NCBI GenBank assembly: GCA_963682175.1
Contig: OY821793.1
Span: 25,875,493 to 25,939,492 of the forward strand
Origin: Triglochin maritima
Lineage: Eukaryota; Streptophyta; Magnoliopsida; Alismatales; Juncaginaceae
Length of the DNA stretch: 64,000 bases
Direction of reading: 5' to 3'
The position numbers and the translations under genes are program-made. The number at the start of each line of letters is the position of its first letter. The stretch's first letter is position 1. This document shows, piece after piece, positions 35,693 through 48,441 of the stretch. The notes below the pieces were generated by a model, which saw only the letters and a program-made list of their open reading frames with translations, had not been told where the DNA came from and searched no databases.

Positions 35693-36603
35693 GTGGTTGG
35701 GCCGCCTAAAGACCACTTAGAAACTAGCTGTGGGGTTGGCCACATGCCACGCGTGGAGCTGGCCAAAGGCCACTCCGTCGCCACCCTGCAGGCCAACACC
35801 AAATCGGCTGCGCCTCCAGTATCCGACCTCCAAATCGAGCGTTCTAACTTGCATTACGTAGACAATTCATCCCTCTATCTGCCTCTAAAATTTCAGAGAA
35901 AATGCCCAAGTATTTGGGGTCGCGCCTCCTCCAAGAAGACGTAGCTCCCTACCAGCCACACCCCCACATCATCAGCATTCTTCATCTCATCGCGCCTCGC
36001 CCTACATACATCTAAATCGGGCATTCTAAGAGGAGTTACCCATCCACTCCTCCTCACTATGTGCTCGGGTGCCCAAATATAGACTAAGGCTCACCTAAGG
36101 TCCACTCAGGCCATTGCTTGGGACAAACGATGCGGCAGCTTCCACTTTGCCCGCGGACAACACCCATGGGCTTAGAAACGCGTTTTGGAAGCGAATGGGG
36201 TAGGCAACAACCGTGGGAACCCAAGCATGGGCACGAGCAACGTCCCAAAGAACTTTCCCCACGAGAAACCCCCATTCCCTTCCGGACGCGTTCGGAAGTG
36301 CACGGGAAGGCAACAACCTTGGGCAACCGAGCACGTCGAAGAGCAACGTCCACAGGCACCTTGGTCTTTGCCCACGAGCAACCTCCATTTCACCTACAAG
36401 TGCGCTTTCACTTCCAAACGTGTTTTGGAAGCGAATGCCGCAGGCCACTGCCGCGAGCACACACTAGGCCCTAGCGTGGCGCTGACATGCCAACTATGAC
36501 AACACTAGGCTAGTGTCCATCGCCCGACCGCCAAATCACTCCGAGATGGGTGCGCCTCGTAGATAACGCGGATGGATATGTGGGGTCCTAAGTTCCATAA
36601 ACC
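35693..36603 (+). repeat. monomer 40, type O, 911 bp
   Basis: Carries the full type-O set of monomers 36 and 37; no difference seen. Confidence 0.96.
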
Positions 36604-37514
36604 GTGGTTGGGCCGCCTAAAGACCACTTAGAAACTAGTTGTGGGGTTGGCCACATGCCACGCGTGGAGCTGGCCAAAGGCCACTCCGTCGCCACCCTGC
36701 AGGCCAACACCAAATCGGCTGCGCCTCCAGTATCCGACCTCCAAATCGAGCGTTCTAACTTGCATTACGTAGACAATTCATCCCTCTATCTGCCTCTAAA
36801 ATTTCAGAGCAAATGCCCAAGCATTCGGGGTCGCGCCTCCTCCAAGAAGACGTAGCTCCCTACCAGCCACACCCCCACATCATCAGCATTCTTCATCTCA
36901 TCGCGCCTCGCCCTACATACATCTAAATCGGGCATTCTAAGAGGAGTTACCCATCCACTCCTCCTCACTATGTGCTCGGGTGCCCAAATATAGACTAAGG
37001 CTCACCTAAGGTCCACTCAGGCCATTGCTTGGGACAAACGATGCGGCAGCTTCCACTTTGCCCGCGGACAACACCCATGGGCTTAGAAACGCGTTTTGGA
37101 AGCGAATGGGGTAGGCAACAACCGTGGGAACCCAAGCATGGGCACGAGCAACGTCCCAAAGAACTTTCCCCACGAGAAACCCCCATTCCCTTCCGGACGC
37201 GTTCGGAAGTGCACGGGAAGGCAACAACCTTGGGCAACCGAGCACGTCGAAGAGCAACGTCCACAGGCACCTTGGTCTTTGCCCACGAGCAACCTCCATT
37301 TCACCTACAAGTGCGCTTTCACTTCCAAACGTGTTTTGGAAGCGAATGCCGCAGGCCACTGCCGCGAGCACACACTAGGCCCTAGCGTGGCGCTGACATG
37401 CCAACTATGACAACACTAGGCTAGTGTCCATCGCCAGACCGCCAAATCACTCCGAGATGGGTGCGCCTCGTAGATAACGCGGATGGATATGTGGGGTCCT
37501 AAGTTCCATAAGCC
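36604..37514 (+). repeat. monomer 41, type O', 911 bp
   Basis: Type O with ctagttgtgg, gagcaaatgcccaagc and an ending of catcgccagacc, cataagcc. Last monomer with cacacccccac before that site becomes cacgcccccac. Confidence 0.95.
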
Positions 37515-38425
37515 GTGGTTGGGCCGCCTAAAGACCACTTAGAAACTAGCTGTGGGGCTGGCCACATGCCACGCGTGGAGCTGGCCAAAGGCCACTCCGT
37601 CGCCACCCTGCAGGCCAACACCAACTCGGCTGCGCCTCGAGCATCCGACCTCCAAATCGAGCGTTCTAACTTGCATTACGTAGACAATTCATCCCTCTAT
37701 CTGCCCCTAAAATTGCAGAGCAAACGCCCAAGTATTCGGGGTCGCGCCTCCTCCAAGAAGACGTAGCTCCCTACCAGCCACGCCCCCACATCATCAGCAT
37801 TCTTCATCTCATCGCGCCTCGCCCTACATACATCTAAATCGGGCATTCTAAGAGGAGTTACCCATCCACTCCTCCTCACTATGTGCTCGAGTGCCCAAAT
37901 ATAGACTAAGGCTCACCTAAGGTCCACTCAGGCCATTGCTTAGGACAAACGATGCGGCAGCTTCCACTTTGCCCGCGGGCAACACCCATGGGCTTAGAAA
38001 CGCGTTTTGGAAGCGAATGGGGTAGGCAACAACCGTGGGAACCCAAGCATGGGCACGAGCAACGTCCCAAAGAACTTTCCCCACGAGAAACCCCCATTCC
38101 CTTCCGGACGCGTTCGGAAGTGCACGGGAAGGCAACAACCTTGGGCAACCGAGCACGTCGAAGAGCAACGTCCACAGGCACCTTGGTCTTTGCCCACGAG
38201 CAACCTCCATTTCACCTACAAGTGCGCTTTCACTTCCAAACGTGTTTTGGAAGCGAATGCCGCAGGCCACTGCCGCGAGCACACACTAGGCCCTAGCGTG
38301 GCGCTGACATGCCAACTATGACAACACTAGGCTAGTGTCCATCGCCCGACCGCCAAATCACTCCGAGATGGGTGCGCCTCGTAGATAACGCGGATGGATA
38401 TGTGGGGTCCTAAGTTCCATAAACC
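37515..38425 (+). repeat. monomer 42, type Q, 911 bp
   Basis: Diagnostic: ctagctgtggggctgg, caccaactcgg, aaaattgcag, cacgccccc, gtgctcgagtg, attgcttagg and catgggcttag. Confidence 0.95.
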
Positions 38426-39336
38426 GTGGTTGGGCCGCCTAAAGACCACTTAGAAACTAGGTGTGGGGCTGGCCACATGCCACGCGTGGAGCTGGCCAAA
38501 GGCCACTCCGTCGCCACCCTGCAGGCCAACACCAAATCGGCTGCGCCTCGAGCATCCGACCTCCAAATCGAGCGTTCTAACCTGCATTACGTAGACAATT
38601 CATCCCTTTATCTGCCCCTAAAATTTCAGAGCAAACACCCAAGCATTCGGGGTCGCGCCTCTTCCAAGAATACGTAGCTCCCTACCAGCCACGCCCCCAC
38701 ATCATCAGCATTCTTCATCTCATCGCGCCTCGCCCTACATACATCTAAATCGGGCATTCTAAGAGGATTTACCCATCCACTCCTCCTCACTATGTGCTCG
38801 GGTGCCCAAATATAGACTAAGGCTCACCTAAGGTCCACTCAGGCCATTGCTTGGGACAAACGATGCGGCAGCTTCCACTTTGCCCGCGGGCAACACCCAT
38901 GGGCTTAGAAACGCGTTTTGGAAGCGAATGGGGTAGGCAACAACCGTGGGAACCCAAGCATGGGCACGAGCAACGTCCCAAAGAACTTTCCCCACGAGAA
39001 ACCCCCATTCCCTTCCGGACGCGTTCGGAAGTGCACGGGAAGGCAACAACCTTGGGCAACCGAGCACGTCGAAGAGCAACGTCCACAGGCACCTTGGTCT
39101 TTGCCCACGAGCAACCTCCATTTCACCTACAAGTGCGCTTTCACTTCTAAACGTGTTTTGGAAGCGAATGCCGCAGGCCACTGCCGCGAGCACACACTAG
39201 GCCCTAGCGTGGCGCTGACATGCCAACTATGACAACACTAGGCTAGTGTCCATCGCCAGACCGCCAAATCACTCCGAGATGGGTGCGCCTCGTAGATAAC
39301 GCGGATGGATATGTGGGGTCCTAAGTTCCATAAACC
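38426..39336 (+). repeat. monomer 43, type R, 911 bp
   Basis: Diagnostic: taacctgcattac, catccctttatc, caaacacccaagc, cctcttccaag, aagaatacg, gaggatttaccc (breaks the GAGGAGT arm), cacttctaaacg and catcgccagacc. Confidence 0.95.
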
Positions 39337-40247
39337 GTGGTTGGGCCGCCTAAAGACCACTTAGAAACTAGCTGTGGGGCTGGCCACATGCCACGCGTGG
39401 AGCTGGCCAAAGGCCACTCCGTCGCCACCCTGCAGGCCAACACCAACTCGGCTGCGCCTCGAGCATCCGACCTCCAAATCGAGCGTTCTAACTTGCATTA
39501 CGTAGACAATTCATCCCTCTATCTGCCCCTAAAATTGCAGAGCAAACGCCCAAGTATTCGGGGTCACGCCTCCTCCAAGAAGACGTAGCTCCCTACCAGT
39601 CACGCCCCCACATCATCAGCATTCTTCATCTCATCGCGCCTCGCCCTACATACATCTAAATCGGGCATTCTAAGAGGAGTTACCCATCCACTCCTCCTCA
39701 CTATGTGCTCGGGTGCCCAAATATAGACTAAGGCTCACCTAAGGTCCACTCAGGCCATTGCTTTGGACAAACGATGCGGCAGCTTCCACTTTGCCCGCGG
39801 GCAACACCCATGGGCTTAGAAACGCGTTTTGGAAGCGAATGGGGTAGGCAACAACCGTGGGAACCCAAGCATGGGCACGAGCAACGTCCCAAAGAACTTT
39901 CCCCACGAGAAACCCCCATTCCCTTCCGGACGCGTTCGGAAGTGCACGGGAAGGCAACAACCTTGGGCAACCGAGCACGTCGAAGAGCAACGTCCACAGG
40001 CACCTTGGTCTTTGCCCACGAGCAACCTCCATTTCACCTACAAGTGCGCTTTCACTTCCAAACGCGTTTTGGAAGCGAATGCCGCAGGCCACTGCCGCGA
40101 GCACACACTAGGCCCTAGCGTGGCGCTGACATGCCAACTATGACAACACTAGGCTAGTGTCCATCGCCCGACCGCCAAATCACTCCGAGATGGGTGCGCC
40201 TCGTAGATAACGCGGATGGATATGTGGGGTCCTAAGTTCCATAAACC
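39337..40247 (+). repeat. monomer 44, type Q', 911 bp
   Basis: As monomer 42 (caccaactcgg, aaaattgcag) but with ggtcacgcc, accagtcacg, attgctttgg and a cgcg centre in the S3 dyad. Confidence 0.95.
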
Positions 40248-41158
40248 GTGGTTGGGCCGCCTAAAGACCACTTAGAAACTAGGTGTGGGGCTGGCCACAT
40301 GCCACGCGTGGAGCTTGCCAAAGGCCACTCCGTCGCCACCCTGCAGGCCAACACCAAATCGGCTGCGCCTCGAGCATCCGACCTCCAAATCGAGCGTTCT
40401 AACTTGCATTACGTAGACAATTCATCCCTCTATCTGCCCCTAGAATTTCAGAGCAAACGCCCAAGCATTGGGGGTCGCGCCTCTTCCAAGAATACGTAGC
40501 TCCCTACCAGCCACGCCCCCACATCATCAGCATTCTTCATCTCATCGCGCCTCGCCCTACATACATCTAAATCGGGCATTCTAAGAGGATTTACCCATCC
40601 ACTCCTCCTCACTATGTGCTCGGGTGCCCAAATATAGACTAAGGCTCACCTAAGGTCCACTCAGGCCATTGCTTTGGACAAACGATGCGGCAGCTTCCAC
40701 TTTGCCCGCGGGCAACACCCATGGGCTTAGAAACGCGTTTTGGAAGCGAATGGGGTAGGCAACAACCGTGGGAACCCAAGCATGGGCACGAGCAACGTCC
40801 CAAAGAACTTTCCCCACGAGAAACCCCCATTCCCTTCCAGACGCGTTCGGAAGTGCACGGGAAGGCAACAACCTTGGGCAACCGAGCACGTCGAAGAGCA
40901 ACGTCCACAGGCACCTTGGTCTTTGCCCACGAGCAACCTCCATTTCACCTACAAGTGCGCTTTCACTTCCAAACGTGTTTTGGAAGCGAATGCCGCAGGC
41001 CACTGCCGCGAGCACACACTAGGCCCTAGCGTGGCGCTGACATGCCAACTATGACAACACTAGGCTAGTGTCCATCGCCCGACCGCCAAATCACTCCGAG
41101 ATGGGTGTGCCTCGTAGGTAACGCGGATGGATATGTGGGGTCCTAAGTTCCATAAACC
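40248..41158 (+). repeat. monomer 45, type R', 911 bp
   Basis: R-like (aagaatacg, cctcttccaag, gaggatttaccc) with cctagaattt, gcattggggg, attgctttgg and cttccagacg. Ends gtgtgcctcgtaggtaacg. Confidence 0.95.
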
Positions 41159-42068
41159 GTGGTTGGGCAGCCTAAAGACCACTTAGAAACTAGGTGTGGG
41201 GCTGGCCACATGCCACGCGTGGAGCTGGCCAAAGGCCACTCCGTCGCCACCCTGCAGGCCAACACCAAATCGGCTGCGCCTCGAGCATCCGACCTCCAAA
41301 TCGAGCGTTCTAAGTTGCATTACGTATACAATTCATCCCTCTATCTGCCCCTAAAATTTCAGAGCAAACGCCCAAGTATTCGTGGTCGCGCCTCCTCCAA
41401 GAAACGTAGCTCCCTACCAGCCACGTCCCCACATCATCAGCATTCTTCATCTCATCGCCCCTCGCCCTACATACATCTAAATCGGGCATTCTAAGAGGAG
41501 TTACCCATCCACTCCTCCTCACTATGTGCTCGGGTGCCCAAATATAGACTAAGGCTCACCTAAGGTCCACTCAGGCCATTGCTTGGGACAAACGATGCGG
41601 CAGCTTCCACTTTGCCCGCGGGCAACACCCATGGGCTTAGAAACGCGTTTTGGAAGCGAATGGGGTAGGCAACAACCGTGGGAACCCAAGCATGGGCACG
41701 AGCAACGTCCCAAAGAACTTTCCCCACGAGAAACCCCCATTCCCTTCCGGACGCGTTCGGAAGTGCACGGGAAGGCAACAACCTTGGGCAACCGAGCACG
41801 TCGAAGAGCAACGTCCACAGGCACCTTGGTCTTTGCCCACGAGCAACCTCCATTTCACCTACAAGTGCGCTTTCACTTCCAAACGTGTTTTGGAAGCGAA
41901 TGCCGCAGGCCACTGCCGCGAGCACACACTAGGCCCTAGCGTGGCGCTGACATGCCAACTATGACAACACTAGGCTAGTGTCCATCGCCCGACCGCCAAA
42001 TCACTCCGAGATGGGTGTGCCTCGTAGGTAACGCGGATGGATATGTGGGGTCCTAAGTTCCATAAACC
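41159..42068 (+). repeat. monomer 46, type S, 910 bp
   Basis: Diagnostic: ttgggcagcc, taagttgc, gtatacaatt, attcgtggtcg, aagaaacgtag (one-base deletion), cacgtcccc and cgcccctcg. Confidence 0.95.
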
Positions 42069-42978
42069 GTGGTTGGGCAGCCTAAAGACCACTTAGAAAC
42101 TAGGTGTGGGGCTGGCCACATGCCACGCGTGGAGCTGGCCAAAGGCCACTCCGTCGCCACCCTGCAGGCCAACACCAAATCGGCTGCGCCTCGAGAATCC
42201 GACCTCCAAATCGAGCGTTCTAAGTTGCATTACGTAGACAATTCATCCGTCTATCTGCCCCTAAAATTTCAGAGCAAACGCCCAAGTATTCGTGGTCGCG
42301 CCTCCTCCAAGAAACGTAGCTCCCTACCAGCCACGCCCCCACATCATCAGCATTCTTCATCTCATCGCCCCTCGCCCTACATACATCTAAATCGGGCATT
42401 CTAAGAGGAGTTACCCATCCACTCCTCCTCACTATGTGCTCGGGTGCCCAAATATAGACTAAGGCTCACCTAAGGTCCACTCAGGCCATTGCTTGGGACA
42501 AACGATGCGGCAGCTTCCACTTTGCCCGCGGGCAACACCCATGGGCTTAGAAACGCGTTTTGGAAGCGAATGGGGTAGGCAACAACCGTGGGAACCCAAG
42601 CATGGGCACGAGCAACGTCCCAAAGAACTTTCCCCACGAGAAACCCCCATTCCCTTCCGGACGCGTTCGGAAGTGCACGGGAAGGCAACAACCTTGGGCA
42701 ACCGAGCACGTCGAAGAGCAACGTCCACAGGCACCTTGGTCTTTGCCCACGAGCAACCTCCATTTCACCTACAAGTGCGCTTTCACTTCCAAACGTGTTT
42801 TGGAAGCGAATGCCGCAGGCCACTGCCGCGAGCACACACTAGGCCCTAGCGTGGCGCTGACATGCCAACTATGACAACACTAGGCTAGTGTCCATCGCCC
42901 GACCGCCAAATCACTCCGAGATGGGTGTGCCTCGTAGGTAACGCGGATGGATATGTGGGGTCCTAAGTTCCATAAACC
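42069..42978 (+). repeat. monomer 47, type S, 910 bp
   Basis: As monomer 46 with gtagacaatt, cctcgagaatcc and catccgtcta. Confidence 0.95.
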
Positions 42979-43888
42979 GTGGTTGGGCAGCCTAAAGACC
43001 ACTTAGAAACTAGGTGTGGGGCTGGCCACATGCCACGCGTGGAGCTGGCCAAAGGCCACTCCGTCGCCACCCTGCAGGCCAACACCAAATCGGCTGCGCC
43101 TCGAGCATCCGACCTCCAAATCGAGCGTTCTAAGTTGCATTACGTAGACAATTCATCCCTCTATCTGCCCTTAAAATTTCAGAGCAAACTCCCAAGTATT
43201 CGTGGTCGCGCCTCCTCCAAGAAACGTAGCTCCCTACCAGCCACGCCCCCACATCATCAGCATTCTTCATCTCATCGCCCCTCGCCCTACATACATCTAA
43301 ATCGGGCATTCTAAGAGGAGTTACCCATCCACTCCTCCTCACTATGTGCTCGGGTGCCCAAATATAGACTAAGGCTCACCTAAGGTCCACTCAGGCCATT
43401 GCTTGGGACAAACGATGCGGCAGCTTCCACTTTGCCCGCGGGCAACAACCATGGGCTTAGAAACGCGTTTTGGAAGCGAATGGGGTAGGCAACAACCGTG
43501 GGAACCCAAGCATGGGCACGAGCAACGTCCCAAAGAACTTTCCCCACGAGAAACCCCCATTCCCTTCCGGACGCGTTCGGAAGTGCACGGGAAGGCAACA
43601 ACCTTGGGCAACCGAGCACGTCGAAGAGCAACGTCCACAGGCACCTTGGTCTTTGCCCACGAGCAACCTCCATTTCACCTACAAGTGCGCTTTCACTTCC
43701 AAACGTGTTTTGGAAGCGAATGCCGCAGGCCACTGCCGCGAGCACACACTAGGCCCTAGCGTGGCGCTGACATGCCAACTATGACAACACTAGGCTAGTG
43801 TCCATCGCCCGACCGCCAAATCACTCCGAGATGGGTGTGCCTCGTAGGTAACGCGGATGGATATGTGGGGTCCTAAGTTCCATAAACC
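42979..43888 (+). repeat. monomer 48, type S, 910 bp
   Basis: As monomer 46 with gtagacaatt, cccttaaaatt, caaactccc and gcaacaaccatggg. Confidence 0.95.
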
Positions 43889-44799
43889 GTGGTTGGGCAG
43901 CCTAAAGACCACTTAGAAACTAGGTGTGGGGCTGGCCACATGCCACGCGTGGAGCTGGCCAAAGGCCACTCCGTCGCCACCCTGCAGGCCAACACCAAAT
44001 CGGCTGCGCCTCGAGCATCCGACCTCCAAATCGAGCGTTCTAACCTGCATTACGTAGACAATTCATCCCTTTATCTGCCCCTAAAATTTCAGAGCAAACG
44101 CCCAAGCATTCGGGGTCGCGCCTCCTCCAAGAATACGTAGCTCCCTACCAGCCACGCCCCCACATCATCAGCATTCTTCATCTCATCGCGCCTCGCCCTA
44201 CATACATCTAAATCGGGCATTCTAAGACGATTTACCCATCCACTCCTCCTCACTATGTGCTCGGGTGCCCAAATATAGACTAAGGCTCACCTAAGGTCCA
44301 CTCAGGCCATTGCTTGGGACAAACGATGCGGCAGCTTCCACTTTGCCCGCGGGCAACACCCATGGGCTTAGAAACGCGTTTTGGAAGCGAATGGGGTAGG
44401 CAACAACCGTGGGAACCCAAGCATGGGCACGAGCAACGTCCCAAAGAACTTTCCCCACGAGAAACCCCCATTCCCTTCCGGACGCGTTCGGAAGTGCACG
44501 GGAAGGCAACAACCTTGGGCAACCGAGCACGTCGAAGAGCAACGTCCACAGGCACCTTGGTCTTTGCCCACGAGCAACCTCCATTTCACCTACAAGTGCG
44601 CTTTCACTTCCAAACGTGTTTTGGAAGCGAATGCCGCAGGCCACTGCCGCGAGCACACACTAGGCCCTAGCATGGCGCTGACATGCCAACTATGACAACA
44701 CTAGGCTAGTGTCCATCGCCCGACCGCCAAATCACTCCGAGATGGGTGCGCCTCGTAGATAACGCGGATGTATATGTGGGGTCCTAAGTTCCATAAACC
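43889..44799 (+). repeat. monomer 49, type T, 911 bp
   Basis: Begins S-like (ttgggcagcc), then R-like (taacctgc, catcccttta, aagaatacg). Private taagacgatttacc. Ends tagcatggcgc and gcggatgtatatg. Probably an S/R mosaic. Confidence 0.94.
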
Positions 44800-45709
44800 G
44801 TGGTTGGGCCGCCTAAAGACCACTTAGAAACTAGGTGTGGGGCTGGCCACATGCCACGCGTGGAGCTGGCCAAAGGCCACTCCGTCGCCACCCTGCAGGC
44901 CAACACCAAATCGGCTGCGCCTCGACCATCTGACCTCCAAATCGAGCGTTCTAAGTTGCATTACGTAGACAATTCATCCCTCTATCTGCCCCTAAAATTT
45001 CAGAGCAAACGCCCAAGTATTCGCGGTCGCGCCTCCTCCAAGAAACGTAGCTCCCTACCAGCCACGCCCCCACATCATCAGCATTCTTCATCTCATCGCC
45101 CCTCGCCCTACATACATCTAAATCGGGCATTCTAAGAGGAGTTACCCATCCACTCCTCCTCACTATGTGCTCGGGTGCCCAAATATAGACTAAGGCTCAC
45201 CTAAGGTCCACTCATGCCATTGCTTGGGACAAACGATGCGGCAGCTTCCACTTTGCCCGCGGGCAACACCCATGGGCTTAGAAACGCGTTTTGGAAGCGA
45301 ATGGGGTAGGCAACAACCGTGGGAACCCAAGCATGGGCACGAGGAACATCCCAAAGAACTTTCCCCACGAGAAACCCCCATTCCCTTCCGGACGCGTTCG
45401 GAAGTGCACGGGAAGGCAACAACCTTGGGCAACCGAGCACGTCGAAGAGCAACGTCCACAGGCACCTTGGTCTTTGCCCACGAGCAACCTCCATTTCACC
45501 TACAAGTGCGCTTTCACTTCCAAACGTGTTTTGGAAGCGAATGCCGCAGGCCACTGCCGCGAGCACACACTAGGCCCTAGCATGGCGCTGACATGCCAAC
45601 TATGACAACACTAGGCTAGTGTCCATCGCCCGACCGCCAAATCACTCCGAGATGGGTGCGCCTCGTAGATAACGCGGATGGATATGTGGGGTCCTAAGTT
45701 CCATAAACC
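44800..45709 (+). repeat. monomer 50, type U, 910 bp
   Basis: Diagnostic: cctcgaccatctgacc, attcgcggtcg, aagaaacgtag, ccactcatgcc, gaggaacatccc and tagcatggcgc. Confidence 0.95.
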
Positions 45710-46619
45710 GTGGTTGGGCCGCCTAAAGACCACTTAGAAACTAGGTGTGGGGCTGGCCACATGCCACGCGTGGAGCTGGCCAAAGGCCACTCCGTCGCCA
45801 CCCTGCAGGCCAACACCAAATCGGCTGTGCCTCGACCATCTGACCTCCAAATCGAGCGTTATAAGTTGCATTACGTAGACAATTCATCCCTCTATCTGCC
45901 CCTAAAATTTCAGAGCAAACGCCCAAGTATTCGCGGTCGCGCCTCCTCCAAGAAACGTAGCTCCCTACCAGCCACGCCCCCACATCATCAGCATTCTTCA
46001 TCTCATCGCCCCTCGCCCTACATACATCTAAATCGGGCATTCTAAGAGGAGTTACCCATCCACTCCTCCTCACTATGTGCTCGGGTGCCCAAATATAGAC
46101 TAAGGCTCACCTAAGGTCCACTCAAGCCATTGCTTGGGACAAACGATGCGGCAGCTTCCACTTTGCCCGCGGGCAACACCCATGGGCTTAGAAACGCGTT
46201 TTGGAAGCGAATGGGGTAGGCAACAACCGTGGGAACCCAAGCATGGGCACGAGCAACGTCCCAAAGAACTTTCCCCACGAGAAACCCCCATTCCCTTCCG
46301 GACGCGTTCGGAAGTGCACGGGAAGGCAACAACCTTGGGCAACCGAGCACGTCGAAGAGCAACGTCCACAGGCACCTTGGTCTTTGCCCACGAGCAACCT
46401 CCATTTCACCTACAAGTGCGCTTTCACTTCCAAACGTGTTTTGGAAGCGAATGCCGCAGGCCACTGCCGCGAGCACACTCTAGGCCCTAGCGTGGCGCTG
46501 ACATGCCAACTATGACAACACTAGGCTAGTGTCCATCGCCCGACCGCCAAATCACTCCGAGATGGGTGTGCCTCGTAGATAACGCGGATGGATATGTGGG
46601 GTCCTAAGTTCCATAAACC
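45710..46619 (+). repeat. monomer 51, type U', 910 bp
   Basis: U set (cctcgaccatctg, attcgcggtcg, aagaaacgtag) with ggctgtgcc, gttataagttgc, ccactcaagcc and cacactctagg. Confidence 0.95.
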
Positions 46620-47530
46620 GTGGTTGGGCAGCCTAAAGACCACTTAGAAACTAGGTGTGGGGCTGGCCACATGCCACGCGTGGAGCTGGCCAAAGGCCAC
46701 TCCGTCGCCACCCTGCAGGCCAACACCAAATCAGCTGCGCCTCGAGCATCCGACCTCCAAATCGAGCGTTCTAAGTTGCATTACGTAGACAATTCATCCC
46801 TCTATCTGCCCCTAAAATTTCAGAGCAAACGCCCAAGTATTCGGGGTCGCGCCTCCTCCAAGAAGACGTAGCTCCCTACCAGCCACGCCCCCACATCATC
46901 AGCATTCTTCATCTCATCGCCCCTCGCCCTACATACATCTAAATCGGGCATTCTAAGAGGAGTTACCCATCCACTCCTCCTCACTATGTGCTCGGGTGCC
47001 CAAATATAGACTAAGGCTCACCTAAGGTCCACTCAGGCCATTGCTTGGGACAAACGATGCGGCAACTTCCACTTTGCCCGCGGGCAACACCCATGGGCTT
47101 AGAAACGCGTTTTGGAAGCGAATGGGGTAGGCAACAACCGTGGGAACCCAAGCATGGGCACGAGCAACGTCCCAAAGAACTTTCCCCACGAGAAACCCCC
47201 ATTCCCTTCCGGACGCGTTCGGAAGTGCACGGGAAGGCAACAACCTTGGGCAACCGAGCACGTCGAAGAGCAACGTCCACAGGCACCTTGGTCTTTGCCC
47301 ACGAGCAACCTCCATTTCACCTACAAGTGCGCTTTCACTTCCAAATGTGTTTTGGAAGCGAATGCCGCAGGCCACTGCCGCGAGCACACACTAGGACCTA
47401 GCGTGGCGCTGACATGCCAACTATGACAACACTAGGCTAGTGTCCATCGCCCGACCGCCAAATCACTCCGAGATGGGTGCGCCTCGTAGATAACGCGGAT
47501 GGATATGTGGGGTCCTAAGTTCCATAAACC
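46620..47530 (+). repeat. monomer 52, type V, 911 bp
   Basis: S-like start (ttgggcagcc, taagttgc) without the deletion (aagaagacg), plus atcagctgcg. The 3' half is Y type: gcggcaacttcc, ccaaatgtgtt, ctaggacct. Confidence 0.95.
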
Positions 47531-48441
47531 GTGGTTGGGCCGCCTAAAGACCACTTAGAAACTAGGTGTGGGGCTGGCCACATGCCACGCGTGGAGCTGG
47601 CCAAAGGCCACTCCGTCGCCACCCTGCAGGCCAACACGAAATCGGCTGCGGCTCGAGCATCCGACCTCCAAATCGAGCGTTCTAACTTGCATTACGTATA
47701 AAATACATCCCTGTATCAGCCCCTAAAATTTCAGAGCAAATGCCCAAGTATTCGGGGTCGCGTCTCCTCCAAGAAGACGTAGCTCCCTACCAGCCACGCC
47801 CCCACATCATCAGCATTCTTCATCTCATCGCGCCTCGCCCTACATACATCTAAATCGGGCATTCTAAGAGGAGTTACCCATCCACTCCTCCTCACTATGT
47901 GCTCGGGTGCCCAAATATAGACTAAGGCTCACCTAAGGTCCACTCAGGCCATTGCTTGGGACAAACGATGCGGCAGCTTCCACTTTGCCCGCGGGCAACA
48001 CCCATGGGCTTAGAAACGCGTTTTGGAAGCGAATGGGGTAGGCATCAACCGTGGGAACCCAAGCATGGGCACGAGCAACGTCCCAAAGAACTTTCCCCAC
48101 GAGAAACCCCCATTCCCTTCCGGACGCGTTCGGAAGTGCACGGGAAGGCAACAACCTTGGGCAACCGAGCACGTCGAAGAGCAACGTCCACAGGCACCTT
48201 GGTCTTTGCCCACGAGCAACCTCCATTTCACCTACAAGTGCGCTTTCACTTCCAAACGTGTTTTGGAAGCCAATGCCGCAGGCCACTGCCGTGAGCACAC
48301 ACTAGGCCCTAGCGTGGCGCTGACATGCCAACTATGACAACACTAGGCTAGTGTCCATCGCCCGACCGCCAAATCACTCCGAGATGGGTGCGCCTCGTAG
48401 ATAACGCGGATGGATATGTGGGGTCCTAAGTTCCATAAACC
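47531..48441 (+). repeat. monomer 53, type W, 911 bp
   Basis: Diagnostic: cacgaaatc, ctgcggctcgag, gtataaaatacatcc, ctgtatcagcc, cgtctcctcc, ggcatcaacc, ggaagccaatgcc and gccgtgagc. Stops occur in the otherwise recurrent open frame. Confidence 0.95.

Larger units (their letters stand above)
30458..36638 (+). repeat. four-monomer higher-order repeat M-N-O-O, offset 3644
   Basis: Bases 30458-32994 match 34102-36638. The only differences I see are in the N monomer: gaaaattc against gaaacttc, and cctaaaat against cctcaaat in monomer 39. Similarity continues beyond 32994/36638 with a few more substitutions. Confidence 0.85.
41159..46619 (+). repeat. 910-bp monomer subfamily (types S and U)
   Basis: Monomers 46, 47, 48, 50 and 51 read ccaagaaacgtag where others read ccaagaagacgtag, a single-base deletion giving 910 bp. 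They also share cgcccctcgcc and attcgtgg or attcgcgg. Monomer 49, inside the run, is a 911-bp T type without the deletion. Confidence 0.9.
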
